DNA of 64,000 nt from Acestrorhynchus altus. Its lineage: Eukaryota > Chordata > Actinopteri > Characiformes > Acestrorhynchidae. The notes below the pieces were generated by a model. The model saw only the letters and a program-made list of their open reading frames with translations. It did no database searches and was not told the DNA's origin. The translations under genes and the position numbers were made by a program. Every line of letters starts with the position of its first letter. The first letter of the stretch is position 1. The stretch is taken from NCBI GenBank assembly GCA_034509495.1, contig CM067524.1, positions 17,258,498 through 17,322,497 on the forward strand, read 5' to 3'. Positions 11,561-21,690 of this stretch are shown piece after piece.

Positions 11561-12902
11561 TTAATATTCACTGTACAAGAGGTTGATAGTAAACTATCAG
11601 AACTCAATTTGGTATAGAATGTCCTAAATCATTAAAGAAATGAAGACAAAATTAATTCTTCTTTGTTCTCTTTTGAACAATGTTAGTAATGGTTTAATTT
11701 CATCAGTATGAACATCAGCATACCATACGTCATTTTGCATCATTAAAGATTCACAGGGTGAGATTCTTGGAACTGTACTACATTTTCTGAAACAAAAATT
11801 AACTATCATTTTTCTTCGATTTAAGTACTTGTTTTTGATTCCTTATATGCAGTATATATAGGTATGATGTTGTACTTTATTTAGACTGTATTCCACTACT
11901 TTTAGAAGTGTTTTTACACAACACTGTCATTGGAGGGCTCCGTAAAATTACCAAACTTTACCAATCAAAGGACAAAAACCACGCAAACACTCTAATGCCC
12001 ATTCTATGTGTGCTGCATTTGTAGATAACCTTGAATGTTTTCTGAAAAATATTCACGTGTTAAATGATTTGATTCATGAATTAATTTATTACACTTGAGA
12101 TGTGAAGAATGTAGAAATATATTATCAGCTATTTCAAACAAAGGCAACATCATCACTGTTGCTTTTTGGTACATGACTTTGTAGGGGACACAACAAACAC
12201 AGAACAATGTCAATTTCATCTTCTCATTACGTTGGTCACTGAAGTGGATCTTGACAATTTCTGTAAGCCTGAACATGCCTCAGCATGGAGCCATTCAACC
12301 ACAATACAAAAGGTTACTGTCAGTGTGGGATGAACATAATATCTAGTGGGAGGAAGGAACACATTAGGTGTGTTAGAAACACATATCCTGGTTCTTCAAG
12401 GGTTCTTTGGTAAAGGCAGTTGCTCTAGACCCCCTACACTAAAATCAGGTTAAAAATGGTCAGTAACTGTTGGTATGACTGTACAGTAGCATGTACAGCA
12501 TGTATAAAAATTCACTTAGCCTGGTTAACTTAACAAGGCTTGCATCATTTGTACTCAGATAACGAAGAAAGATTTTTAGGACATTCTCAGATGGCTTTAA
12601 ATGTTTAACAGATGCCATAAACGTTGTCTTTCCTGACGTTCTCACATTTAATCTTTCCCTTTTCCATTATTAATGATCTATCACATTCTCTTCGTTCTGA
12701 TTTTAAACCGTTGCCTGTTGCCATTGGTACCCTCGTCCGAAATGTTGACATGAAGTGACCTTTGTGTTTGAAGCCATCAGACTATTTAATGAGCAATCTC
12801 ATTCATTTGTTAGACACAATGTTTTCGTGACTATAAGCACTTCTTATGTACATCTGTTGGTTCATTTCAGTTCAATTCAGTTCAATCAACGTCACGTCAC
12901 GT
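11561..12902. other. AT-rich intergenic DNA, nothing recognised
   Basis: No open frame, array or element end that I can support. A short GGTTCTTCAAGGGTTC word near 12390 resembles the dispersed AAGAACC-type repeat. Confidence 0.55.
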
Positions 12903-12963
12903 CGAACCCAGGTCCTTCTTGCTGTGAGGCAACAGTGCTATCCACTGCGCCACCGTGCTGCCC
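12903..12963 (+). repeat. Fragment of a dispersed fish repeat (CACCGTGCTGC tail)
   Basis: Contains GAACCCAGGTCCTTCTTGCT followed by GTGAGGCAACAGTGCTA and CCACTGCGCCACCGTGCTGC. The tail matches the end of the longer copy at 34204-34545. Confidence 0.6.
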
Positions 12964-14302
12964 TTTTTTACAGCATCTAAAAAGTACTGTACAACTGTTC
13001 AATCGTACATCTGCAGACTGAGGGGCATTTGCAGTTGAAAAAAGGTCTGGTAAAATGACGAAAACACAATTTCAATACAGTTCTGTGCTGTTTGAACTTG
13101 AACTATTTATATACAAATATCTACATAAAATGATTAATGAAATCTGTCAAAGTTTGCAAAATTACACTACAAAGTAGGACTGCAAATGTCCTGATAATAT
13201 ATAATTGAAATTTTATTCATATGACAACTACCTGGAAAGCACAAAAAAAAATTTATCATATGGGGATACAGATTTACTGTGTGCTTACTTTCCAGGACCC
13301 TGTCCACAGCTATCTGGACAGTTTATAAACTTTCTCTCACTTTAACCTCATGTCAAAAAGAACACACTGTTTTATTCCACTTCTCCAGGGAGGAGATTTT
13401 TGAGTGTTTTTTAATGTGAATGAGCAAAACACAGCATTTTGTGTGATACTGACAATACATAGTAAGCTTGTGCATTGTTGGTGGCAACCAACAATGGAGT
13501 TGACTTGTTTACACTGTGACAGAACACACATTTAGAAAAAGCTCCAAAACTCAATCGCCTGATCATAAGTGACTGTGGGGGACAATGGCGTCACCACAGC
13601 AGCACAGGAAAAACAACTGTGGACTTTAAGCTGTTTCTTCTGAGTCTATATAAGCTACCTGATTAATGAGGCTTGCTGCTTGAACAACACACTAGCTATG
13701 TCCTAAACTGTGACCTATTCAGTACTTTTTTGGTTTTGCCATGGTGTGGTGGAGTCTGAAAACATAGTGCAGAATTGTCAAGACACTCTAACAATCGCAC
13801 AATGCACTGCAATAAGCAGTGTACAAACAATGTATCCTAGCAGACATGGAAAACCCATAATTCATTTAGTCTTTTTATGTGACATAATCTGCTGTCGCAC
13901 AGTAATGAGCTCACTCGTGTAAAAAGGCGTCCAAAATTGTGCATTACATTGTCGAATTCTTTTCCCTCAGGGGTTCTCAACCTTTTCCACCTCATGGACC
14001 ACCTGTTCATAACTAGAAAGCACAATGGCTCACAAGATACCTTCATGAATACAAACATACCTCAGCAGCGTTATAGACTGTGGACATCTTTAATTCTGTC
14101 TGTAACCTGTCTCTATATGTCAGACCCCATGTCGACAATCCATCACCTATGCTATCAGATCAGTTCTCTTGTAGCATGGGTTGTACTTGTGGATGAGTTT
14201 GTGTTTTCTGAGGAACAGGGTCACCCTTCATTTTCTTGTTTAAGAAACTTCAACATCAGTGTGTCTGCGCTGCCTCAAACTTTCAAAGTGTCATTTGCGA
14301 AA
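12964..14302. other. Intergenic DNA, no gene recognised
   Basis: Mostly unique-looking. Around 13970-14030 the phrase GGGGTTCTCAACCTTTTCCA suggests a dispersed repeat fragment. Open frames here are short and unlike known proteins. Confidence 0.5.
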
Positions 14303-14430
14303 TGTCAAGACAAGACAAGTTTTTTTATTGTCACACCAGAGTCAGTGACAAACTTAGGTTCAAGTCCCTCTCAGTAGGAAAACATGCATAAAACACACAG
14401 GAGAAAAAAAAACATATCAATAATTACACA
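14303..14430 (+). repeat. Retroelement-like fragment (CAAGACAAGTTTTTTTATTG)
   Basis: The words GTCAAGACAAGACAAGT and TTATTGTCACACCAGAG followed by an A-rich tail match a common dispersed fish repeat in style. The family is not certain. Confidence 0.45.
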
Positions 14431-14553
14431 TTAACTTACACTGTACATACATACACACGTATTTTACTGCAGTGTAGAAGTTCTGTGTTTATAGAAGCTA
14501 TAAAACAAATATTTGTATTACATTTGCATGCACTGGGTATAGAATTAGTTGTT

Positions 14554-14889
14554 GTGAGACAGACTTTAGAGGGTGTAGTGGGAGAGCCTTTAGTGGGTGC
14601 AGTGGGAGAGCCTTTAGTGGGTGCAGTGGGAGAGCCTTTAGTGGGTGCAGTGGGAGAGCCTTTAGTGGGTGCAGTGGAAGACAGACTTTAGTGGGTGTAG
14701 TGGGAGAGCCTTTAGTGGGTGCAGTGGGAGACAGACTGTAGTGGGTGTAGTGGGAGAGTCTTTAGTGGGTGCAGTGGGAGACAGACTGTAGTGGGTGTAG
14801 TGGGAGGGTCTTTGGTGGCTGTAATGGGAGGGTCTTTTGTAGGTGTAGGTGGAGACATTCTTGGTGGGTGTAGTGGGAGGGTCCTTGGT
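14554..14889. repeat. Minisatellite, 24-bp unit with a 26-bp variant, about 14 copies
   Basis: The main unit is GTGGGAGAGCCTTTAGTGGG plus TGCA (24 bp). A second type, about 26 bp, has GACAGACTGTAGTGGGTGTA. The first copies are nearly identical 24-mers; the two types then alternate, giving a roughly 50-bp higher-order unit; the last copies decay. Because 24 is a multiple of three, both strands stay open, but no gene is implied. Confidence 0.95.
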
Positions 14890-15130
14890 GGATCCAAAAA
14901 TGATTAGTTAGTTTCTTTTAATGAATATATCATGTTTATCAGTTGAACACACCTGGATCTCATCTCACATCTAGATTTTATTTTTTCCACTCGGACCTTC
15001 ATGATTTAATGTGGACTAATGAATATTCAAATCAAACAGTATTGGAACCCCCTCCATCACCACACCCTGCTCTCATACCATTAACTACCAAGAGTAGCTC
15101 TGAAAACAAACTTCTCCACTGAACGTATCA
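14890..15130. other. Short spacer between two minisatellites
   Basis: AT-rich, unique-looking sequence with no supported feature. Confidence 0.6.
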
Positions 15131-15290
15131 GTGAGGAACCTGTGGTACCTCCTGTGTGAGGAGAACCTGTGGTACCTTCTGTGAGAGGAGAACCTGTGTG
15201 TGGAGAACATGTGTGAGGAGAACCTGTGAGAGGAGAACCTGTGATAGCTCCTGTGAGAGGAGAACCTGTGAGAGGAGAACCTGTGTGAGG
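15131..15290. repeat. Minisatellite, 15-bp unit with a 12-bp variant, about 12 copies
   Basis: The main unit is GTGAGAGGAGAACCT (15 bp). It is interspersed with 12-bp units such as GTGGTACCTCCT and GTGATAGCTCCT. It is unrelated in sequence to the 24-bp array 240 bases upstream, and it ends about 140 bases before the start codon of the exon at 15429. Confidence 0.92.
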
Positions 15291-15428
15291 GCAGCAGGGT
15301 GGAGGGGCTGTTCGGGTTCGCTGTTCTGGGAGGGAAGCACGTGACTCGGAGCAGCAGCAGCGCAGCTGTCGTTCGGCATCACAGAACCGCAGAACCGAGC
15401 CGACAACAACCAGCAGAACCCGCTGACG
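15291..15428 (+). promoter_or_regulatory. Putative CpG-rich promoter and 5' leader of the first exon at 15429
   Basis: By my count there are about 19 CpG dinucleotides between 15301 and 15600, against very few in the flanking kilobases. No TATA box is obvious, as expected for a CpG promoter. A palindromic E-box CACGTG lies at 15338-15343 (context GCACGTGACTC, with a half AP-1-like TGACTC overlapping). An in-frame stop (TGA, 15342-15344) precedes the start codon. The promoter assignment is inferred from composition and position. Confidence 0.5.
15338..15343. promoter_or_regulatory. E-box CACGTG
   Basis: A palindromic bHLH-ZIP binding site about 86 bases upstream of the start codon. The context AGCACGTGAC matches 8 of 10 bases of the CLEAR motif used by TFEB/TFE3. 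Binding is not shown by the sequence alone. Confidence 0.4.
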
Positions 15429-15509
15429 ATGGAAGGTTACGGGCTGTCAGAAGAGGACCTGTTCTCCTCTTCTCTGCACAACTTCAGCTGGGAGAACCCC
15501 TCCGAGCAG
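15429..15509 (+). CDS. First coding exon of an unfinished gene; candidate distal (brain-type) first exon of ppargc1a
   Basis: The ATG has A at -3 and G at +4. It is the first in-frame Met after the stop at 15342. Twenty-seven codons follow, starting MEGYGLSEEDLF and ending NPSEQ, an acidic, Ser-rich, hydrophobic-dotted peptide. The donor CAG|GTAAGA at 15509/15510 is a near-perfect consensus; four codons into the intron the frame meets TGA, so the exon must end here. Phase is 0. No further exon is found in the remaining 48 kb. Known context: in mammals DHX15 lies directly beyond the distal brain-specific first exons of PPARGC1A, on the same strand, and PGC-1alpha first exons join exon 2 in phase 0. 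From memory, one human brain isoform starts MDEGYF, similar to MEGYG here. Exon structure is well supported; the gene name is inference. Confidence 0.6.
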
Positions 15510-15606
15510 GTAAGAGCCCGCTGATCCTGCGGCTCAGTTCCCGCAGCTTCCAGACTTTCACACTAGTTTCAGAAAACGCTCGTTTTCTTCAGACCAGCAG
15601 TACCTT

Positions 15607-15612
15607 CACACA

Positions 15613-15646
<34 letters not shown>
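15607..15646. repeat. (CA)n microsatellite
   Basis: About 20 CA units with one early interruption, roughly 100 bases past the splice donor. Confidence 0.95.
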
Positions 15647-15648
<2 letters not shown>

Positions 15649-15840
15649 ATCATCATCACCAGGATCATGTGTGTAGGTTTGTTTTAGTGTGAGCTGCTGT
15701 TCGGAGCCTGAACACTGATGATCACTGAAAGATACTTTGCAAATTTGAGCGAAATGTGGGAGATGACACAATGAGGTGACTTTATGTGCTCAAAAGTCTC
15801 CAAAACAAACACACCAATGTCTCATCATCATATAGTGAGC

Positions 15841-15881
<41 letters not shown>

Positions 15882-15937
15882 GTTGTTGTTATAATTGTTG
15901 TTGTTATCGTTATTATTATTATTAATAATAATGTCAT

Positions 15938-15970
<33 letters not shown>

Positions 15971-16111
15971 TATTATTATTATTATTATTATTAATAATAA
16001 TAATAATAATAATAATGTTATTGTTATTATTGTTGTTATAATTGTTGTTATTATGTTATTATTATTAACAATAATAATGTTTAAAAGTTATTTTTATTAT
16101 TGTTGTTGTTG

Positions 16112-16152
<41 letters not shown>

Positions 16153-16290
16153 GGGTGATTATTGCTGTTGTTATTTTATTATTGTTATTATTATTATTTT
16201 ATAATAATAACAATTATTTTATTATTCTATTATTATTGTTATTATTATTTTCTTCTTATTATTGTATTAATAATATTATATATACATTTT
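15841..16290. repeat. Long ATT/AAT microsatellite with strand flips
   Basis: About 450 bases of TTA repeats that change to TAA repeats and back several times (for example near 15922, 15943, 15970 and 15992), with TTG and TTC variants. The flips create inverted repeats able to fold as hairpins. It gives a spurious 194-residue poly-Ile/Asn/Tyr frame. Confidence 0.95.
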
Positions 16291-16304
16291 TATTTTATAA
16301 AAAA

Positions 16305-16322
16305 AACTATATATATATATAT
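16305..16322. repeat. Short (AT)n run
   Basis: An AT dinucleotide tract directly before the SINE-like copy that follows. Confidence 0.8.
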
Positions 16323-16650
16323 CCCAATTTCCCCTCCAATTTTAAAGTTCCAATTACCCAACCCCATTAGGATAAAGACAAGCACATGGCTCCTCTGATA
16401 CCTGTGAAACCAGCCACCACCTTGTTTGATCTGTCTCATTGCTGGGCAGCCAATGCACTCTGAGGAAATCTTCAGGTCCTCAGCTCCCATACAACAGCTC
16501 AGATATGCCAGGGCTGGCCAACATCACACTAGGTGTGGGGAGAGAGCACCATCTACCCACCCAGACAGAGAGAGCACAGCCACTTTTGCTCTCTCAGACT
16601 CTGGCTGTTGATGACAAACAACATAACCTGGGATTTAAAATGAACTGTAG
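16320..16650 (+). repeat. SINE-like dispersed repeat, copy B
   Basis: Starts ATCCCAATTTCCCCTCCAAT. It then has AAGACAAGCACATGGC, GATACCTGTGAAACCAGCCA, CAGCTCCCATACAACAGCTC and GTGTGGGGAGAGAG, and ends near CATAACCTGGGATTT. The order and orientation match the shorter copy at 7052-7310. No coding frame. Confidence 0.75.
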
Positions 16651-17699
16651 ACTGTTAGCAGTGATTTATGAAGCAGTGTTTGGTATCTCAACACTGATGC
16701 TCTTTACAAAGTATCTTTAAGGTTCTGAGCACAGATATATGCAGTGAGGTTATTTGTGTGCATGTTGTCCTACTCAAAAGTGTTCAAAACAAACACACCA
16801 ATGTGACCGAACAAAAGCCATGGGATACTGAGCCCCACACCAATTACCCAATCGTGTGAAACTACATACCCAATTTTGCTCATTTATATTGACACTAGTG
16901 GTCGCTAGTAGAATGCTTTCAATTCTTTTGTGGATTTCAGCAAACAAAAGAGGGGCTAGAGCAACAGCGTCACACATAGCCTTTAACAAGGGTCGACTAA
17001 AGTTACATTAGAGATCTCAAAAAACATTAAATAATAAAAACAACCCTAGTCATGCCCTTGAATTAAAAAATGAATACGCACAATAGACAGAATAAGTAAA
17101 TCCTCTTCAGGAATCCCATCAATAAAATAAAACCAAAGAGATTCATATCTGTGCTTTGAAGCCAGTCAGACAGGAGTGTGAGTTTTGGACAGTTGTGGAG
17201 ACACGCAAGCGAAATGTGGATCTATAAGTCAGACTTACACCAACATCAGTGTTCCACAGGACTTTGGAGTGAAATTATACTTGACGTGGACCAGGTGAGG
17301 CGTGTGAGGAACCAACTTTAAATGATGGATGAGTCTGTTAGTAGGAAAAGACATCTGACATTCAGCAGTATTGGCATGTTGAATTTTAGAGCGTAAGGCC
17401 TGTATTCAAGGCTGCTTGAATGTATTGGATTTGTTGGTAGGCAATGATCCTTTTGTTGTTACCGAGTTAAAATTAAACCATGCTGCTCTGTTAGCACTAC
17501 TTGACCTCCAGGTATGCAATACTGTTTAGGGGTGTAAAATGTGGCATTTTTAATTTGAAACAGGTCTGTTTCATTTGGTGGCCCAGTATCTCAGTTTACT
17601 TTGGAGGTTCACTACCTACACCAGTCATATTGTGTAGTAGGTATCTCATCATTGCTTTTGTTCAGGGAAAAAACCCTCACTGGCTGTGTCTGAATAGTG
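16651..17699. other. Intronic or intergenic DNA, no gene recognised
   Basis: It includes a 32-base segment (16773-16804) that repeats 15789-15820 with about two mismatches. The rest is unique-looking with no supported exon. Confidence 0.5.
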
Positions 17700-18150
17700 A
17701 AATACATACATACTTATTCAGGGGAATCTAGAGGTAAAGGGTTCATAATCCGCTGCCCCAAAGTGTAAATTGTACATTCTTATTGAGGGGCTCTAGGGGT
17801 AAATTGTTCATAATTGTTCTTTATTTGGGGCCCAAATGTGTAAATTGTACGTTTTTACTGGGGGGACTTTAAGGGTGAATTGTTCACAATCTGGGGCCCC
17901 AAAGTGTAAATTGTACTACTTTTTGGGGGGACTTAAAGTGTGAATTGTTCATAACCTGGGGTCCCAAAGTGTAAATTGTACTACTTTTTGAAGGGACTCT
18001 AGTGATAAATTGTTCATAATTGTTTATAATCTAGGGCTTCAAAGTGTAAACTGTACATTCTTATTAGGGGGACTATTGGGTGGATTGTTCATAATTGTTC
18101 ATAATCTGGGGCCCATAAGTATAAATTGTACATACTTATTTGGGGGACTT
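17700..18150. repeat. Satellite array, units of about 65 and 75 bp, about six copies
   Basis: Copies of GTGTAAATTGTAC begin near 17763, 17838, 17904, 17969, 18044 and 18119, giving spacings of 75, 66, 65, 75 and 75. Each unit also has GGGGACT, TGAATTGTTCATAA and CTGGGGCCCC. The longer units carry an extra ATAATTGTTC repeat, which explains the 10-bp difference. Confidence 0.92.
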
Positions 18151-19840
18151 GGATAGTGCTTGTAGTAATTAAAAGGCCTGCGGATTGAATCCCAGGCAAA
18201 TGTGAGCTATTGTTTTTTCTAGTGCCACGAACCCTTCCCCAAAGTCAGCAGCAAAGCCTATAAAGAACTGACTTGCAGTTGTTTAGTCATTACACGCATC
18301 AAGTGCTGAGAAAGACTAAGCAGCGTTCATTATGTATTCATGCTAACGTAAGTGTTTGCTCCCAGCTAAAATTTCCATGTGCAACCACAGCACAGCGAGC
18401 CTCCATAAGCCACTGTGACTGATGCTCTTCATGCCAGTGGCATATTTATATTGTCTTTTGGTGTCATTATTTCAGCTGAAGAGTCTTAACCATGCATGTG
18501 TTAATGCAAATGTATCCCTGACAGGTAATGGGTACTACTCCAACACCCCTCAAAAAACCCCTTTTCCTTCAGTTTGTAGGCATTAAACAAGAGTCAGAAA
18601 AGAGTTGTTTTGTAAAATGCTGTATAATTGCCCCATCAATAAGACTGCAGGGTGCACAGTTCCTCAAAAAGAGGCTAAAAATGGGTGGAAAACAGAATTA
18701 AGCTATATAATTAAAAACCAGGGGCGCTTCTTGTTTCCTGCCCTTGAACAGCTGATTATTCTCCTGTCCTATTGGGAGGTTTATGTTCTTGCATGGTCCA
18801 CGTGCATGCAAGCCACTGTGGGGTGATGTAGCCTAAAAGCTTCTTAAAAAGCCCTTTCCTTAAAAGAAGCGGAAAAAAGAGAGGAAAAAGGCTCGCATGA
18901 GAGGGAGAGGCTCTTGCTTTCTGGCCTCTTTTTTTCTTCCTCGTCTCGGATGGTGGGTGCCAAATAAATAAATAAATAACTAAGTGCAATGTTGACACAG
19001 TGTGTCCTTGTGGCCAGATTATCCACTCATGCTTGAGCAGCGGGTAAAGCCTTTATATTATTCAGTCGGCTGTGTGCGGCACGCTAGGCCCAGGCTGTGG
19101 GAGAGAATCATTGGGTGCTGCCATGAGGGGTGGGGAGTTGGCTTGAGGGGCTGCTAGAGTCTAACTCCCAACTCCCTGACTCTAAGAGCCTACATGACTC
19201 TCTCAGGCTTCGCTAGGAGGAGGCTGACAGGTTCATTTAATTCTGTGTTCTGTAGTCTAGAGCCGCTTCAGCAAAAGCGAGGGAAAGCCAAAGAGGCCAA
19301 CAAGCTGCTCGTGTTGGTACTCCGTCTCCTTCCGACGTGACTGCCGCTCCTGCTGCTGCGTCTGTTGAGGCAGCTGTCCGTGGTGCTGAAATTTTTATCA
19401 CATATTTTGTGCATGCCTTTAAAATTCCAGACTCGTTCACTGCCCGGACTCTTGTGCTTTTCAAAGGCAACACACCTGGTTTGTCTCACCAAAGAGCACA
19501 GTCTACCTCCACAGTGGCTTGAAAGGGTGAGATCAATCATTCCAAGCATTCAAAAAGGTGTCATGTCACAGCAGCAGGCTTCTCAGAACTGCTTTTGGAT
19601 GGCTGTAAGCATTTCTGTCTCTGTGTGGTTACTCTTCATTTACACTTCTCATGTCTTTGTTACCTAGAGTTAACCTGGTTATCTTCATGTATATGGAGTT
19701 TACATTATTCTGTGTGTTTGGTTCAGATGTGTAACTCTTCATGCTGCATAATCTAAACATTGACCCAGTCCAACAATTGGAATAACAAATACACCTAGTA
19801 ATTACAGAACCTAACCAAGCTCCACCTGGGCTATGACACT
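18151..19840. other. Non-repetitive block, candidate regulatory DNA
   Basis: Parts such as 18290-18530 and 18830-19560 have balanced composition and few repeats. A short AAAT run lies at 18962-18979. Several overlapping open frames at 19237-19667 on both strands are typical of balanced-composition non-coding DNA; none resembles a known protein. Confidence 0.35.
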
Positions 19841-19974
19841 GTTTCTCAACCCTGGTCCTGTTGTAGTGCTTTTCTTGCTTCCACAAACGCTTTCAGACTT
19901 GCAGGGCCTGGGTTAATGTTGGGAATCTATTCAAATATGCAGGGCACGGTGCCTCTAGGACCAGGTTTGAGAAC
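19841..19974. mobile_element. Palindromic MITE
   Basis: The left end GTTTCTCAACCCTGGTCCT and the right end AGGACCAGGTTTGAGAAC are inverted copies; the whole is about 134 bases and non-coding. This end sequence is familiar from short non-autonomous elements dispersed in fish. Confidence 0.75.
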
Positions 19975-20744
19975 CAATAGGGTTAAAGGTTGTGTAAAAC
20001 ATCTAAATTAAGATATATTATCTTATAGTCTTATAGATTAATTCAATTTTGTAATCAAATATTTTGAATACTTTGAAATGATCATGATTGCTGTGTGAAC
20101 ATATTCTGATTTATGATAGTAAAGGCAATCTTGCAAACATTTGCACCCTATATTTTAGTGATTGATAAGGGCATTGGTGGAAAAGGTATACAGACCTTTA
20201 GTGCTGTAACTAGTCTCACATTCAATACATTTTTTGTACTTCCTTCTTTTTTTTGGTTAAAACCATAATATTTGATTTGCTGGGCTTAAGATAACTTAGT
20301 GCTAAGTGCTATTTGTAGCTTGCATTACTAAAACCAGAAAAAATAAAGAAAATACAGCACAACCAGACTAAAGAATAACTCACTACTTTATGAATGTTAT
20401 GTTAAAAATTCTTAAAAGCATTTTGCAGGGTAAAGTCTGATGTAATATAGGCTAATGAGGCTAATGTAGCTGAGTCTTCAATTTTTTTTCAATCTCTCCT
20501 AGTGCTGCCAGTGGCCACTTGTGCAATACAGGTATTTCAAACTGTTACACAGGTGTTGGCAAGGGACATTGAAAACATGTCTTAAAATTGGTGATTGTTC
20601 TCAAAAAAAGACTGTATTTTTCTGGTTTTTAATGGTTTTGCTGTTATGTAGATATTAACAGTTATTAGGAGTTGCAAAGGTATGAACTATTTAGTGTATG
20701 ATAACTGTTTCAGTAAATTTTGTGGTTTTACGTTATCACAGTGT
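19975..20744. other. AT-rich DNA, nothing recognised
   Basis: No open frame or repeat structure is visible. Confidence 0.55.
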
Positions 20745-21190
20745 ATGTCAGGACCAGATGGACGGAAGAGAGGACGAAGGGTGCGGAAGCAAATGCAGGG
20801 GTTGTAGATTTAGTAGTGACACAAAGCACTAAACAAACTCAATACACTGAACAATGATAAATACAAAACTGACGGGAACTAAAACATGACTAACAAAGAC
20901 TAACAGAAGCAAACTATAACAGCGACTACAATAGACCAGTAGAACAGCAGAACAGTATAACAGTGAACTGACAAAGACAGGATGGGACAACAGGTCTTAA
21001 ATACTAAGTGACATGGGTGACACCTGGGACAAACTAAGGAGGGGGCAGGTAAACAGATTAGACACAGGTGGTAATGGGTGGAAGGAGGGACAAGACTATG
21101 ACAAAGCAAACACAACCCATGTTCTAAGGAGCACATGGGGGAAACTGACGGGGGAGACAGGACTGACAAGAGACAGATATGACAGTATAT
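20745..21190. repeat. T-poor dispersed repeat, copy 1
   Basis: About 450 bases with very few T on the + strand. Words include GACACCTGGGACAAACTAAG, GTAAACAGATTAGACACAGG and ACTGACAAGAGACAGATATG. Similar T-poor blocks occur at 31800-32070, 33940-34740 and 56885-57235. Class unknown; possibly a non-coding end of a larger element. Confidence 0.5.
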
Positions 21191-21309
21191 TTCAGTATAT
21201 TTATTTCACAGTTCTTTTTTTTCTACCTGCCATTATAGTTACTAGTTTCAGTGACCTTTAAGTGAATGAAAACAGATCGATCTGGTAATACAATCACTGT
21301 TAAAACTTG

Positions 21310-21690
21310 AAACAATTTTTAATGGAAGTATACCATGTGGACAAATGTATTGGGACACCTGGTCATTGCTTTTTCCAGAAAAAGAGTTTATCCTGCTTTT
21401 GTTGGATTAACTGTCCCTAATGTTCAGGGAACCACCCAACTGACCATCCACCTCATCCCTAATGCCCTAACTAATCCCAAAAGACTGGATGGAGAACCAT
21501 GCTTCCAGAAATCACAGTTCTACCACGGTACAGCTGGGGGATTTATACCTTTCTAGCTCATGCCTAACATTAGGCATGATGCCAACAGGTTCATGTTTAT
21601 CTGTTCCAGGAGTCCTTTTGTCCTGGCACTACTACAGGGATTAAACAAGTTGTGTGTGCATTTGCACATGAGTGTCACCAATTTAAAAGT
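21310..21690 (-). mobile_element. Non-autonomous Tc1-like copy (TGGACAAATGTATTGGGACA family), partial
   Basis: One end is ATGTGGACAAATGTATTGGG at about 21333. The interior shares CATGCCTAACATTAGGCATG and GTGTGTGCATTTGCACATG with the reverse complement of 44080-44570, so it lies in the opposite orientation. The far end is not recognisable. Confidence 0.7.

Noticed and set aside
14485..14907. Octapeptide repeat frames (GAVGEPLV type on one strand, Pro/Thr-rich on the other)
   Set aside because: They arise because the minisatellite unit is 24 bp. There is no promoter, splice or family evidence, and both strands are open equally.
15128..15409. 93-codon minus-strand frame and matching plus-strand frame with VLLSQ/RRTC repeats
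   Set aside because: Shadows of the 15/12-bp minisatellite upstream of the real exon.
15786..16370. 194-codon open frame of Ile, Asn and Tyr runs
   Set aside because: It is a translation of the ATT/AAT microsatellite; there is no non-repeat coding part.
14554..18150. Tandem arrays considered as CRISPR
   Set aside because: Units are contiguous without unique spacers, no cas genes are present and the sequence is vertebrate.
19237..19667. Cluster of open frames on both strands of 60-100 codons
   Set aside because: Overlapping frames on both strands without protein resemblance or splice sites; best treated as balanced-composition non-coding DNA.
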